A DNA stretch of 64,000 nucleotides from Arsenophonus sp. (GTDB taxonomy: Bacteria; Pseudomonadota; Gammaproteobacteria; Enterobacterales; Enterobacteriaceae), in contig CP132901.1 of assembly GCA_031446085.1 (NCBI GenBank), positions 186,001 to 250,000 of the forward strand. Reading direction: 5' to 3'. The notes beneath the pieces are model-generated. The model saw only the letters and a program-made list of their open reading frames with translations. It was not told the origin of the DNA and did no database searches. The translations under genes were made by a program, and so were the position numbers. Positions 40,956-50,252 of this stretch are shown piece after piece; within the stretch, counting starts at the first letter, position 1, and every line of letters starts with the position of its first letter.

Positions 40956-41921
40956 TTAAATTTTTAACAAAGTAACAGCAAGATTGATTAACGCTTTTTT
41001 AAATGAAGAATTAGGTAATTTATTAATTGATCTTATTGCTTGGTATGCTGATTTTTTAGCTTTATTATAAGTATATTCAATCGATCCATAGTGTTTCATT
41101 AAAAAAACAATATTTTTAAAAAAATTTATTCCATTTCCTTTTTGAATTATTTTTCTAATTAGATCAGACTCTTTTTTAGTTCCGTTTTGAATTAAATGTA
41201 AAAGAGGTAAAGTTAATTTTCCTTCTTTTAAATCATTACCTATATTTTGATTTAAGTTATGATTTTTAATATTATAATCAGAAATATCATTGATTAATTG
41301 AAAAGCAATACCTAGATATCTTCCATAATTTTGAAAAGCTTTTTTTTGTATTTTATTAGCTCCAGAAACGATTGCTGAAGCTATTGCAGTTGATTCAAAT
41401 AATCGAGCTGTTTTATTATATATTATTTGCATATATATTTCTTCCGTAATGTTGGGATTGTTAGTATACATTAATTGTATTATTTCTCCTTTTGCAATAA
41501 TATTAGTTGTATCGGACATTAATTTTAAAATAGACATTAATCCTAAATTAGTCATCATTTGAAATGATTTACTATAAATGAAGTCGCCTATTAATATACT
41601 AGCAGAATTTCCAAATATAGTATTAACTGTTTTTTTTCCTCTTCTAATTTTTGATTTATCAATAACATCATCATGTAAAAGTGTAGCAGTATGAATAAAT
41701 TCTACTAATGCTGCAATATTAATATGTTTTTCTCCTTTATATTTTAAATATTTTCCTATTAATATTGCTATAATTGGACGAATTTTTTTTCCTCCGCTAT
41801 CAATAATATATTTGCTAATCTTTTTAATAAGTAAAACATCTGAATTTAATTCGTTAATAATAATTTTATTTACTTCTTGCATATCTTTTTTAGTTAATTT
41901 AATAATAGATTTTAAATTCAT
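40956..41921 (-). CDS. ispB: Octaprenyl diphosphate synthase IspB
   Basis: Builds the C40 side chain of quinones by adding isopentenyl diphosphate. The first Asp-rich motif is canonical (D84, D85, D88 in LLHDDVIDKSKIRRG). The second reads QLINDISDY: the first Asp (E. coli D211) is Asn, and a downstream GDD is GND (N229). Length 321 against 323, aligning without gaps at the motifs. Divergent from rplU as in E. coli. It is clearly IspB by its similarity and context; whether its rate or product length is changed is unknown. Confidence 0.94.
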   Translation of the reverse strand: MNLKSIIKLTKKDMQEVNKIIINELNSDVLLIKKISKYIIDSGGKKIRPIIAILIGKYLKYKGEKHINIAALVEFIHTATLLHDDVIDKSKIRRGKKTVNTIFGNSASILIGDFIYSKSFQMMTNLGLMSILKLMSDTTNIIAKGEIIQLMYTNNPNITEEIYMQIIYNKTARLFESTAIASAIVSGANKIQKKAFQNYGRYLGIAFQLINDISDYNIKNHNLNQNIGNDLKEGKLTLPLLHLIQNGTKKESDLIRKIIQKGNGINFFKNIVFLMKHYGSIEYTYNKAKKSAYQAIRSINKLPNSSFKKALINLAVTLLKI

Positions 41922-41965
41922 TTTTACAGTTTTTATTTTTATGTTGAAAATTAAAAAAAATGATA

Positions 41966-42010
41966 GTTCTTATTTAAGAACATTTAATTTTTTTATCTAT
42001 AAAATAGATA
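41966..42010. repeat. Two adjacent hairpins in the ispB/rplU spacer
   Basis: GTTCTTA/TAAGAAC (41966-41981, 2-nt loop) is followed by TATCTA/TAGATA (41994-42010, 5-nt loop). The first contains TTCTTATTTAAGAA, which recurs at 50220-50233 before nusA. Both lie in the divergent upstream region of ispB and rplU. Confidence 0.35.
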
Positions 42011-42062
42011 TGATTAAGTAATTATTTTATAATTAAATATTAAAATTATTTTAATTTTTTAT

Positions 42063-42089
42063 TTGTAAAATATTAAATATCATTATAAT
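42063..42089 (+). promoter_or_regulatory. Candidate promoter for rplU-rpmA
   Basis: A perfect TATAAT (42084-42089) lies 39 bp upstream of the rplU ATG. The best -35 is TTGTAA with a short 15-bp spacing, or TTTGTA at 16 bp. Confidence 0.4.
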
Positions 42090-42128
42090 ATTAATTTTTT
42101 TCTTTTTATAGTCAATAGGGGTGAAATA

Positions 42129-42443
42129 ATGTATGCAATTTTTGTAAGTGGAGGAAAACAATATTTAGTTAAGAAAGGTGAAATAGTACGTTTAGAAAAA
42201 GTCAATTATAAAATTGGAGATTGCATTAATTTTAATGAAGTATTATTAGTTGTTGATGGTGAAAATATAAAGACTGGAAATCCTATTTTAAAAAAAATTA
42301 CTATAAAAGGTGAAGTGATATTACATGATAGAAAAAAGAAAATAAAAATTATTAAATTTAAACGTAGGAAACATAGTCAAAAAAAACAAGGTCATCGTCA
42401 ATGGTTTTCTGATATAAAAATTATTGATATTATCAACAATTAG
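42129..42443 (+). CDS. rplU: 50S ribosomal protein L21
   Basis: Binds 23S rRNA in the large subunit. [18 protein letters not shown] and the basic [14 protein letters not shown] signature near the C-terminus are diagnostic. Length 104 against 103. AGGGGTGA precedes the ATG. rpmA follows after 8 bp. Confidence 0.97.
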   Translation: MYAIFVSGGKQYLVKKGEIVRLEKVNYKIGDCINFNEVLLVVDGENIKTGNPILKKITIKGEVILHDRKKKIKIIKFKRRKHSQKKQGHRQWFSDIKIIDIINN

Positions 42444-42451
42444 GTGAAAAA

Positions 42452-42718
42452 ATGGCACATAAAAAAGCTGGTGGTTCAACAAGAAATGGACGTGATTCTT
42501 ATTCAAAACGATTAGGAATTAAACATTTTGGAGGAGAAAAGGTTAATAGTGGTAGTATTATAGTACGTCAAAGAGGTACAAAATTCCATCCTGGTCCTTA
42601 CATTGGTTGTGGAAAAGATTATTCTCTTTTTGCTTTAAAATCAGGAATAGTGAAATTTTATACTAAAGGTTTAAAAAAAAGAAAATATGTTTGTATTATA
42701 CCAAAAAAAGAATATTAA
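42452..42718 (+). CDS. rpmA: 50S ribosomal protein L27
   Basis: Its N-terminal tail reaches the peptidyl-transferase centre. It opens [16 protein letters not shown] and continues GVKHFGGE-like [13 protein letters not shown] and [11 protein letters not shown], as in E. coli. Length 88 against 85. No cleavable N-terminal extension of the Firmicute type. E. coli yhbE, next in the cluster, is missing before obgE. Confidence 0.97.
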   Translation: MAHKKAGGSTRNGRDSYSKRLGIKHFGGEKVNSGSIIVRQRGTKFHPGPYIGCGKDYSLFALKSGIVKFYTKGLKKRKYVCIIPKKEY

Positions 42719-42836
42719 TAAATAATGTAATTCTTTTTATACTTTCTAAGAAGTAAATATCAATTTTTTATTTTTTTTTTACTTATATTATAAGTTTGAA
42801 TTTTTCAAAAGTTAAGACAATCACGTTTTTTAAAAA

Positions 42837-42861
42837 ATATATCTGAATAATTCAGATATAT
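42837..42861. repeat. 11-bp inverted repeat upstream of obgE
   Basis: ATATATCTGAA (42837-42847) pairs with TTCAGATATAT (42851-42861) around TAA, with two G-C pairs. It ends 22 bp before the obgE ATG. A smaller dyad ACTTATA-T-TATAAGT lies at 42781-42795. The spacer is where yhbE was lost. Confidence 0.45.
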
Positions 42862-42883
42862 AAAATAATAAAAAGAAAATATA

Positions 42884-43888
42884 ATGAATTTTGTAGATGA
42901 AGTTAAAATATTAGTTGTAGCAGGCAATGGTGGTAATGGATGTATAAGTTTTAGAAAAGAAAAGCATATTCGTTACAAATATGCTAATGGAGGTGATGGT
43001 GGAGATGGAGGAAATGTATATTTTGTAGCTGATAAAAATATTCAAAATTTATCTTATTTTAAGTTTAAAAAAAAATTTTATGCCGAATCTGGAAAAAAAG
43101 GAAATAATAATAATTGTACTGCTAAACGTGGCAAAGATATTTTATTAAAAGTTCCTTTAGGTACAAGGATACGAGATTTTAGTACACATAAAATTATTAT
43201 TGATATGATATATCACAAACAAAAAATTATGATTGCAAAAGGTGGTATACACGGATTAGGAAATAAAAAACTTAAATCATCTTTAAATCGTTCTCATCAA
43301 TTTTATCATTATGGAACAAAAGGTGAAAAAAAAGAATTACTAATTGAATTAATAATTATTGCAGATGTTGGTATTATAGGTATGCCAAACGCAGGAAAGT
43401 CAACTTTGATTAGTGTTATATCAAATGCAAAACCAAAAATAGCATCCTATCCATTTACTACTTTATTTCCAAATTTAGGAGTATTAAAAAATAAAGATAA
43501 AATAATAACTATTGCAGATATACCTGGTTTAATGAAAAATGCTTCAAAAGGTTTTGGATTAGGTATATCTTTTTTAAAACATTTAAAACGTTGTAAAATG
43601 TTATTGCATTTAGTTGATATATCTCCAATAGACGGATCAGATCCAGTAAAAAACATTAAAATAATTTTTAATGAATTAAAAAAATATGATCGAAAATTAA
43701 TTAAAAAAAAATGTTGGTTAATATTTAATAAAATTGATTTATTAGAAAATAAAAATATTGATAAAACTATAAATTTTTTTATTAAAACATTGAAATGGAA
43801 TAGTAGATATTACATTATTTCTTCAAAAAAAAATATTGGAATTACAAAGATTTCTAATGATATTTACAATTTTTTATATAACAAATAA
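42884..43888 (+). CDS. obgE: Obg GTPase (CgtA)
   Basis: Ribosome-associated GTPase for 50S assembly. The Gly-rich Obg fold (1-158; GNGGNGCISFRKEKH, NGGDGGDGGNVYFVAD) is followed by the G domain with GMPNAGKST (G1), DIPGL (G3) and NKIDL (G4). Length 334 against 390: the acidic C-terminal extension of E. coli ObgE is absent. The SD is weak (AAAGAAAA). A dacB gene, divergent in E. coli, is missing before greA. Confidence 0.96.
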   Translation: MNFVDEVKILVVAGNGGNGCISFRKEKHIRYKYANGGDGGDGGNVYFVADKNIQNLSYFKFKKKFYAESGKKGNNNNCTAKRGKDILLKVPLGTRIRDFSTHKIIIDMIYHKQKIMIAKGGIHGLGNKKLKSSLNRSHQFYHYGTKGEKKELLIELIIIADVGIIGMPNAGKSTLISVISNAKPKIASYPFTTLFPNLGVLKNKDKIITIADIPGLMKNASKGFGLGISFLKHLKRCKMLLHLVDISPIDGSDPVKNIKIIFNELKKYDRKLIKKKCWLIFNKIDLLENKNIDKTINFFIKTLKWNSRYYIISSKKNIGITKISNDIYNFLYNK

Positions 43889-43906
43889 AAAATAATATTA
43901 AAAATC

Positions 43907-43931
43907 AATAATTTTTTTAAAAAAAATTATT
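43907..43931. repeat. 12-bp inverted repeat downstream of obgE
   Basis: AATAATTTTTTT (43907-43918) and AAAAAAATTATT (43920-43931) are complementary around one base, 18 bp after the obgE stop, with T-rich sequence further on. May act as a weak terminator. Confidence 0.35.
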
Positions 43932-44034
43932 TTAAAATATTTTTTTTTATATTTTTAAAAAATATGTTTTAATTATCGAATTGATTAAATAACTAATATT
44001 TAATGTTAGTTAAAAATTTTTGAGGAATTAATAA

Positions 44035-44511
44035 ATGAAACAAATTCCTATGACAGTTCTCGGAGCAAAAAAATTACAAAAAGAATTAGAATTTTTAAAA
44101 AAAATTCGTCGTCCTGAAATTATTGCTGCTTTAATAGAAGCACGACAACATGGTGATTTAAAAGAAAATTCTGAATATCATGCTGCAAAAGAACAACAAG
44201 GTTTTTGTGAAGGACGTATTCAAGAAATTGAAAAAAAATTATCATACAAACAAATTATTGATGTAACAAAAATTAAAAATTTAGGTCGTATAATCTTTGG
44301 TTCTACTGTTACTTTACTAAATTTATATACAAAAAAACTTAAGACTTATCGTATTGTAGGTGAAGATGAAGCTGATATTAAAATTAATTTAATATCTATT
44401 AATTCTCCTATTGCACGAGGTTTAATAAATAAAAATGTTAGTCAAATAGTATCCATTGATACTCCAGGTGGAACAGTAAAATATAAAATTTTGAATGTAG
44501 AATATATATAA
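44035..44511 (+). CDS. greA: Transcription elongation factor GreA
   Basis: Rescues backtracked RNA polymerase by stimulating transcript cleavage. The N-terminal coiled coil carries the catalytic acidic tip in [17 protein letters not shown], followed by the FKBP-like C-terminal domain ([10 protein letters not shown]). Length 158, identical to E. coli. TGAGGA precedes the ATG at normal spacing. It is the only Gre factor here. Confidence 0.97.
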   Translation: MKQIPMTVLGAKKLQKELEFLKKIRRPEIIAALIEARQHGDLKENSEYHAAKEQQGFCEGRIQEIEKKLSYKQIIDVTKIKNLGRIIFGSTVTLLNLYTKKLKTYRIVGEDEADIKINLISINSPIARGLINKNVSQIVSIDTPGGTVKYKILNVEYI

Positions 44512-44637
44512 AAACATTTAATTTAGATTTTTTTATAAAAAAATAAAATTTTGTATAAAAAAAACTTGATTTTTAGTTGTTAATTCTAATAAAGTGAATC
44601 ATGAAAATTAATAAGAATAAAATAATTAAAAATTACT

Positions 44638-45255
44638 ATGGCTAATAAAAAAATATTAGCATATTCTAATTATTGGATTAGAAAACATATTCAAGATGAA
44701 TATGTTAAAAAATCTTACCAGAATAAAATTCGTTCCAGATCTTGGTTTAAATTAGATTCAATCCAAAAAACTGATAAAATATTAAAACCTGGAATAATTG
44801 TATTTGATCTTGGATCAAGTCCAGGAGGATGGTCTCAATATGCATCATATATTTTAAAAGAAACTGGTCGTATTATTGCATTTGATTTATTACCTATGAA
44901 ACCTATTCATAATGTTGATTTTTTTCAAGGAAAAATATCTATTAAAAAAATTAAAAAAATTATAAATCAAAAAAAAATTGATCTTATAATGTCAGATATG
45001 TGTCCTAATATTACGGGAATTGCATCTACAGATGATATAAATATACTTTATCTTGGAAGATTAGCATTAAAAATATGCTATTATTTTTTAGATCAAAAAG
45101 GCATTTTTGTTGTAAAAACTTTTCATGGAAAAGAATTTAATAAATATTTAAATGAAATTTCTAAATTATTTAAAAAAATTAATATTAGAAAGCCAAATGC
45201 TTCACGTTCTACTTCTAGTGAAGTATATATTGTAGCAAAAATAAAAAAAATATAA
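44638..45255 (+). CDS. rlmE: 23S rRNA U2552 2'-O-methyltransferase RlmE
   Basis: Methylates U2552 in the A loop during 50S maturation. The SAM site is VFDLGSSPGGWSQYA, and the K-D-K-E tetrad falls in RSRSWFKL, MSDMCPN, VVKTF and SEVYIVA. Length 205 against 209. Followed by ftsH after 53 bp as in E. coli; yhbY, upstream in E. coli, is missing. Confidence 0.95.
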   Translation: MANKKILAYSNYWIRKHIQDEYVKKSYQNKIRSRSWFKLDSIQKTDKILKPGIIVFDLGSSPGGWSQYASYILKETGRIIAFDLLPMKPIHNVDFFQGKISIKKIKKIINQKKIDLIMSDMCPNITGIASTDDINILYLGRLALKICYYFLDQKGIFVVKTFHGKEFNKYLNEISKLFKKINIRKPNASRSTSSEVYIVAKIKKI

Positions 45256-45308
45256 TTTTAAAATTTTATTATTAAATAATATAGTAAAAATTTAAAGAGG
45301 TTAATTTC

Positions 45309-47192
45309 TTGAATGATATGGCAAAAAATCTAATTCTTTGGGTTGTTATTGCAGTAGTATTGATATCTTTATTTCAAAATTTTGGATCAAATGATGTTAA
45401 TAATCGAAGAACAGATTATTCTACTTTTATGCGTGAGCTAATTCAAGATCAAATAGAAGAAGTTCGTATTTCTGATCGAGAAATTAGTGTAAAAAAAAAT
45501 GACAATAGTCGTTATACAACTTATATTCCATTAAAAGAAGATCCAAAACTACTAGATACTTTGCTTGAAAGACGTGTAACTGTCATTGGTGAACCACCTC
45601 AAGAACAAAGTTTTCTAGCAACTATATTTATATCTTGGTTTCCAATGCTTTTATTAATTGGAGTATGGATATTTTTTATGCGTCAAATGCAAGGTGGTGG
45701 AAAAGGTGCACTTTCTTTTGGAAAAAGTAAAGCTCGTATGTTAAAAAAATCACAAATAAAAACTACTTTTGCAGATGTTGCAGGTTGTGATGAAGCAAAA
45801 GAAGAAGTATCAGAATTGGTTGAATATTTACGTGAACCAAGTCAATTTCAAAGATTAGGTGGAAAAATTCCAAAAGGTATTTTAATGGTTGGTCCTCCCG
45901 GTACTGGAAAAACTTTATTAGCAAAGGCTATTGCTGGAGAAGCAAAGGTACCATTTTTTAGTATTTCTGGTTCGGATTTTGTAGAAATGTTTGTAGGTGT
46001 TGGAGCTTCTCGTGTAAGAGATATGTTCGCACAAGCTAAAAAATCAGATCCTTGTATTATTTTTATTGATGAAATAGATGCTGTAGGTCGACAACGTGGT
46101 TCTGGATTAGGTGGGGGACATGATGAAAGAGAACAAACTTTAAATCAAATGTTAGTAGAAATGGATGGTTTCGAAGGAAATGAAGGAATCATTGTTATTG
46201 CTGCTACAAACCGTCCAGATGTTTTAGATCCTGCTTTATTACGTCCTGGACGTTTTGACAGACAAGTTGTTGTAGGACTACCTGATATACGTGGTAGAGA
46301 ACAAATTTTGAAAGTACATATGAAAAATGTTCCACTCGATATTGGTATTGATGTTTCAATTTTAGCACGTGGTACTCCTGGATTTTCTGGAGCTGATTTA
46401 GCTAATTTAGTCAATGAGGCTGCAATTTTCGCTGCACGTTCTAATAAAAATGTAGTTACAATGTTAGAATTTGAAAAAGCAAAAGATAAAATTATGATGG
46501 GTGCTGAACGTCGTTCCATGGTGATGACAGAAGAACAAAAAGAATTTACTGCTTATCATGAAGCAGGACATGCAATTATTGGAAGAATTGTTCCAGAACA
46601 TGATCCTGTACATAAAGTAACTATCATACCAAGAGGTAGAGCATTAGGAATTACATTTTTCTTACCAGAAACTGATCAAATTACTGCAAGCCGACAGAAA
46701 TTAGAAAGCAAAATTTCTACTTTATATGGAGGTCGTTTAGCTGAAGAAATAATTTACGGTTCTGAAAAAGTATCTACTGGTGCATCTAATGATATTAAAG
46801 TAGCAACAAATTTAGCTAGAAATATGGTGACCCAATGGGGATTCTCAGAAAAATTAGGTCCTCTCCTTTATGAAGAAGAAGAAGGAGAAATTTTTTTAGG
46901 ACGTTCTATGACAAAAAATAATCATTTATCAGATAAAACAGCATATGTTATTGATGAAGAAATTAAATTAATTATTGATCGAAATTATAAAAGAGCACGT
47001 CAAATTTTACATGATAATATTGATATTTTACATGCAATGAAAGATGCATTAATGAAATATGAGACTATTGATGCATTTCAAATTGATGATTTAATGAATC
47101 GTCGTCCATTAAGAGCACCTGAAAATTGGAATAAAAATAAAAAAAATGATGATAAAAATCATCTTACATCTTCTTTATTAGAAAAAAAATAA
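45309..47192 (+). CDS. ftsH: ATP-dependent zinc metalloprotease FtsH
   Basis: Inner-membrane AAA protease for membrane and short-lived proteins, including LpxC in E. coli. Two transmembrane helices (about 8-28 and 100-122) flank a periplasmic domain. [23 protein letters not shown] and zinc-binding HEAGH (417-421) are intact. The start is probably TTG at 45309, eight bases after AAAGAGG; ATG 45318 is too far. The E. coli C-terminal tail of about 20 residues is lost. It is highly conserved for this genome. Confidence 0.97.
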   Translation: MNDMAKNLILWVVIAVVLISLFQNFGSNDVNNRRTDYSTFMRELIQDQIEEVRISDREISVKKNDNSRYTTYIPLKEDPKLLDTLLERRVTVIGEPPQEQSFLATIFISWFPMLLLIGVWIFFMRQMQGGGKGALSFGKSKARMLKKSQIKTTFADVAGCDEAKEEVSELVEYLREPSQFQRLGGKIPKGILMVGPPGTGKTLLAKAIAGEAKVPFFSISGSDFVEMFVGVGASRVRDMFAQAKKSDPCIIFIDEIDAVGRQRGSGLGGGHDEREQTLNQMLVEMDGFEGNEGIIVIAATNRPDVLDPALLRPGRFDRQVVVGLPDIRGREQILKVHMKNVPLDIGIDVSILARGTPGFSGADLANLVNEAAIFAARSNKNVVTMLEFEKAKDKIMMGAERRSMVMTEEQKEFTAYHEAGHAIIGRIVPEHDPVHKVTIIPRGRALGITFFLPETDQITASRQKLESKISTLYGGRLAEEIIYGSEKVSTGASNDIKVATNLARNMVTQWGFSEKLGPLLYEEEEGEIFLGRSMTKNNHLSDKTAYVIDEEIKLIIDRNYKRARQILHDNIDILHAMKDALMKYETIDAFQIDDLMNRRPLRAPENWNKNKKNDDKNHLTSSLLEKK

Positions 47193-47203
47193 TTTTTAAA
47201 AAA

Positions 47204-48046
47204 ATGAAAATAACTATCTCAAAAAAAAAATATTCATGTCCTATGGTTATGGGAATCTTAAATATCACTCCTGACTCATTTTATGATGGTGGATTATATC
47301 AAAATTATAATAAAGCTATTGATCATGTTGCAAATATGATAAATTCTGGTGCAGAAATTATTGATATTGGCGGAGAATCAACACGTCCAGGATCATTATC
47401 AATTAGTGCTGAACAAGAATTAGACAGAATCATTCCTGTTGTTAAAGGCATAAAAAAACGATTTAATATATTAGTATCTGTTGATACTTCAAAAGCTATT
47501 GTAATGAAGAAAGTTGAAAAACTCGGTGTAGACATCATAAATGATGTTCGATCTTTAAAAGAAGATTCAGTAATAGAAACATTAAGTAATAATAATTTAA
47601 AAATATGTATTATGCATATGCCTAAAAAACCAAAAAATATGCAAAAAAATATTTTTTATACAAACGTGATTAAAGAAGTTAATGATTATTTAATAAAAAT
47701 AATTGAAAGATGTAAAAAATTTGGTATTAATAAAAATAGATTAATTATTGATCCAGGATTTGGATTTGGAAAGAAAATGACACATAATTATCAACTATTA
47801 GCAAATTTAAATTATTTTCATATTTTGAAACTTCCAATATTAGTTGGAATATCAAGAAAATCTATGATTGGAGAATTATTAAATTTATCAACTTCTCAAA
47901 GAATGATTGGTAGTCTTGCCGCTTCAGTAATTGCAGCTATGCAAGGAGTATCTATTATTCGTACTCATGATGTTAAAGAAACAGTAGAGTGTATGAAAAT
48001 TGTAAAAAAGACTCTTTCATTTTTAAAAAAAAATTATTATGAGTAG
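47204..48046 (+). CDS. folP: Dihydropteroate synthase FolP
   Basis: Joins p-aminobenzoate to the pterin pyrophosphate made by Fol[28 protein letters not shown], and [13 protein letters not shown] are the TIM-barrel signatures. Length 280 against 282. A 10-A tract sits at codons 6-9 (47221-47230). Its last 8 bases overlap the start of glmM (ATGAGTAG), indicating coupled translation; the same pairing occurs in E. coli. Confidence 0.96.
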   Translation: MKITISKKKYSCPMVMGILNITPDSFYDGGLYQNYNKAIDHVANMINSGAEIIDIGGESTRPGSLSISAEQELDRIIPVVKGIKKRFNILVSVDTSKAIVMKKVEKLGVDIINDVRSLKEDSVIETLSNNNLKICIMHMPKKPKNMQKNIFYTNVIKEVNDYLIKIIERCKKFGINKNRLIIDPGFGFGKKMTHNYQLLANLNYFHILKLPILVGISRKSMIGELLNLSTSQRMIGSLAASVIAAMQGVSIIRTHDVKETVECMKIVKKTLSFLKKNYYE

Positions 48047-49376
48047 TAAAAAATATTTTGGAACAGATGGTATTCGTGGTAAAGTTGGCAAACATCCTAT
48101 TACACCAGAATTTTTTTTAAAATTAGGATGGGCTGTTGGAAAAGTATTAAAAAAATATGGCACAAATAAAATAGTCATAGGTAAGGATACACGTATATCA
48201 GGATATATGTTAGAATCTTCTTTAGAAGCAGGGTTATCATCTGCAGGTTTATCTATTGTTTTTACTGGTCCACTTCCTACTCCGGCTATTGCTTATTTAA
48301 CTAGAACTTATAATGTTGAAGCAGGCATAGTAATATCAGCATCTCATAATCCGTATTATGACAATGGAATAAAATTTTTTTGGATGAATGGTATGAAACT
48401 ACCTGATGAAATTGAACGAGAAATAGAAGCAACAATTGATCAACCTATTTATTGTGTAGATTCTGTAAAATTAGGACGAGCAAGTAGAATTATAGATGCA
48501 CCAGGTCGATATATAGAATATTGTAAAAGTACTTTTCCATCTAATCAAAGTTTAGAAAAATTAAAAATAGTTTTAGATTGTGCTAATGGATCTACTTATC
48601 ATATTGCACCTAATGTATTTACTGAATTAGGAGCAAATGTCATTTTGATAGGTTGTAATCCTAATGGATTTAATATTAATAAATCATGTGGAACGACTAA
48701 TATCGATACTCTACAAAAACGTGTTATTAAAGAAAAGGCGAATATTGGTCTTGCATTTGATGGTGATGGTGATCGTGTCATTATGGTTGATCATTATGGA
48801 AATAGAATTGATGGAGATCAAATTTTGTATATTATTGTAAAAAATTTATTACAAAATGGATGTTTACATGGAGGAGTAGTTGGTACGTTAATGAGTAATA
48901 TGGGATTAGAAATAGAGTTAAAAAAATTAAAAGTACCATTTATGAGAGCTAATGTAGGTGATCGTTATATTTTAAATAAATTAAAAGAAAAAGGTTGGTT
49001 TTATGGGGGAGAAAATTCAGGACACATTATTTTATTGGATAAAAATACTACTGGAGATGGAATTATTGCTAGTTTAGAAGTTTTAAGTATAATGATAAAG
49101 AATAATAAAAATTTATATAAATTATCTCGAGAGATGACTTTATTTCCTCAAATTTTAATTAATGTAAATTATTATCATTCGGATAATCCATTAAATACTA
49201 ACAATATTTTAAATGTAATTAAAGAAGTTAAAAAAGAATTAAAAGACAACGGAAGAATTTTATTAAGAAAATCTGGAACAGAACCATTAATTCGAATTAT
49301 GGTAGAAGGTAAAAATAAATTTCAAATAAAAATGATAGCAAATCGTGTATCCAATATTATCAAAAAATTAAATTAA
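48039..49376 (+). CDS. glmM: Phosphoglucosamine mutase GlmM
   Basis: Interconverts glucosamine-6-P and glucosamine-1-P on the way to UDP-GlcNAc for wall and LPS. The phosphoserine is S102 in [12 protein letters not shown]; the metal loop is DGDGDR; the sugar loop is GGENSGH, and [12 protein letters not shown] is the phosphate-binding loop. Length 445, the same as E. coli. Confidence 0.97.
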   Translation: MSSKKYFGTDGIRGKVGKHPITPEFFLKLGWAVGKVLKKYGTNKIVIGKDTRISGYMLESSLEAGLSSAGLSIVFTGPLPTPAIAYLTRTYNVEAGIVISASHNPYYDNGIKFFWMNGMKLPDEIEREIEATIDQPIYCVDSVKLGRASRIIDAPGRYIEYCKSTFPSNQSLEKLKIVLDCANGSTYHIAPNVFTELGANVILIGCNPNGFNINKSCGTTNIDTLQKRVIKEKANIGLAFDGDGDRVIMVDHYGNRIDGDQILYIIVKNLLQNGCLHGGVVGTLMSNMGLEIELKKLKVPFMRANVGDRYILNKLKEKGWFYGGENSGHIILLDKNTTGDGIIASLEVLSIMIKNNKNLYKLSREMTLFPQILINVNYYHSDNPLNTNNILNVIKEVKKELKDNGRILLRKSGTEPLIRIMVEGKNKFQIKMIANRVSNIIKKLN

Positions 49377-49422
49377 TTTTTTGATAATAAAAATATTAAT
49401 AACTTTAAAAGGTTAAAAAAAT

Positions 49423-49728
49423 ATGTTTTTACTTTTTTTAATACTATTCTCATTAGTTTCTATTATATTAATAATACTTATTATTTTTTTTCAAGGAAAA
49501 GAATCAGAAAACAATGCCATTTTAGGATTAAATTCTACAAAAAATTTTTTTAACAATCCTGGAACAGGTAATTTTATTACACGTTTAACTTCTTTTTTTG
49601 CAGCATTATTTTTTATATTTAGTTTAATTTTAGGAAATTTAACAATTAAACAAAACAAAACAGAAAAAAAATGGGAAAATATTGGTACAGAATTAAATAT
49701 TAAAAAGAAAAATTTTGATAATAAATAA
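49423..49728 (+). CDS. secG: Protein-export membrane protein SecG
   Basis: Small accessory subunit of the SecYEG translocon. Two transmembrane helices (about 2-20 and 52-72) with the intervening loop FFNNPGTGNFITRLT, matching FGSSGSGNFMTRMT of E. coli. Length 101 against 110, the C-terminal tail being shorter and Lys-rich. AAAGG precedes the ATG. tRNA-Leu follows after 34 bp, as in E. coli. Confidence 0.93.
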   Translation: MFLLFLILFSLVSIILIILIIFFQGKESENNAILGLNSTKNFFNNPGTGNFITRLTSFFAALFFIFSLILGNLTIKQNKTEKKWENIGTELNIKKKNFDNK

Positions 49729-49735
49729 AAAAATA

Positions 49736-49762
49736 AATAATAATTTTTTTTATTATTTTTTT
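49736..49762 (+). terminator. Possible terminator between secG and tRNA-Leu
   Basis: AATAATAA (49736-49743) pairs with TTATTATT (49750-49757) around six Ts and is followed by five more Ts up to the first base of the tRNA. An A/T-only stem makes it weak; it may instead be tRNA 5' leader. Confidence 0.35.
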
Positions 49763-49850
49763 GCCGAGATGGTGAAAATGGTATACACGCTACTTTGAGG
49801 GAGTAGTGTCTAAAAAAGACATACGGGTTCAAATCCCGTTCTCGGCACCA
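49763..49850 (+). tRNA. leuU: tRNA-Leu (GAG)
   Basis: 88 nt with encoded CCA. Acceptor GCCGAGA pairs with TCTCGGC. The anticodon stem CTACT/AGTAG encloses TTGAGGG, giving anticodon GAG. A long variable arm (TGTCTAAAAAAGACA) identifies a class II tRNA, and the T arm is CGGGTTCAAATCCCG. It sits after secG like leuU of E. coli. Confidence 0.97.
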
Positions 49851-49866
49851 GAATGTAAAAGATTAG

Positions 49867-49895
49867 TTGCATTTAATATATAATAATGATATTAT
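49867..49895 (+). promoter_or_regulatory. Candidate promoter of tRNA-fMet
   Basis: TTGCAT (49867-49872) and TATTAT (49890-49895) are separated by 17 bp and would start transcription close to 49902, just before the tRNA at 49909. The same TTGCAT-17-bp arrangement is seen before rpsO. Confidence 0.5.
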
Positions 49896-49908
49896 AATAA
49901 AAATATAT

Positions 49909-49985
<77 letters not shown>

Positions 49986-50084
49986 AAGATTAAATAAATA
50001 TAAAAAAATTTATATTTAATTTAATATTCTAAAAAATGAATTTACAAATAAAAAACTTATTATTAATATAATAAGATTATTATT

Positions 50085-50114
50085 AAACCCCTTAATTTTT
50101 TTTTGGGGTTTTTT
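50085..50114 (+). terminator. Rho-independent terminator after tRNA-fMet
   Basis: AAACCCC (50085-50091) pairs with GGGGTTT (50105-50111) and runs into six Ts (50109-50114). With four G-C pairs it is the only G/C-rich hairpin with a T-run that I found in any spacer here. It lies 99 bp past the tRNA and 138 bp before nusA, so it should separate, or attenuate between, metY and nusA. Confidence 0.8.
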
Positions 50115-50174
50115 ATTATTTAAAAAAATTTTTTGTAATTATTTAATAATTCAAATTATTTAAAAAGTTTAAAA

Positions 50175-50192
50175 TTTAATAATATTATTAAA
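50175..50192. repeat. 18-bp perfect palindrome upstream of nusA
   Basis: TTTAATAATATTATTAAA is self-complementary. It is followed by the dyad TTCTTATTTAAGAA (50220-50233) 20 bp before the nusA ATG. Both lie where rimP was deleted. Confidence 0.35.
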
Positions 50193-50252
50193 AATAATAA
50201 AAATTTTTTATAAAAAACTTTCTTATTTAAGAAGAATTGTAAAGGCAATTTA

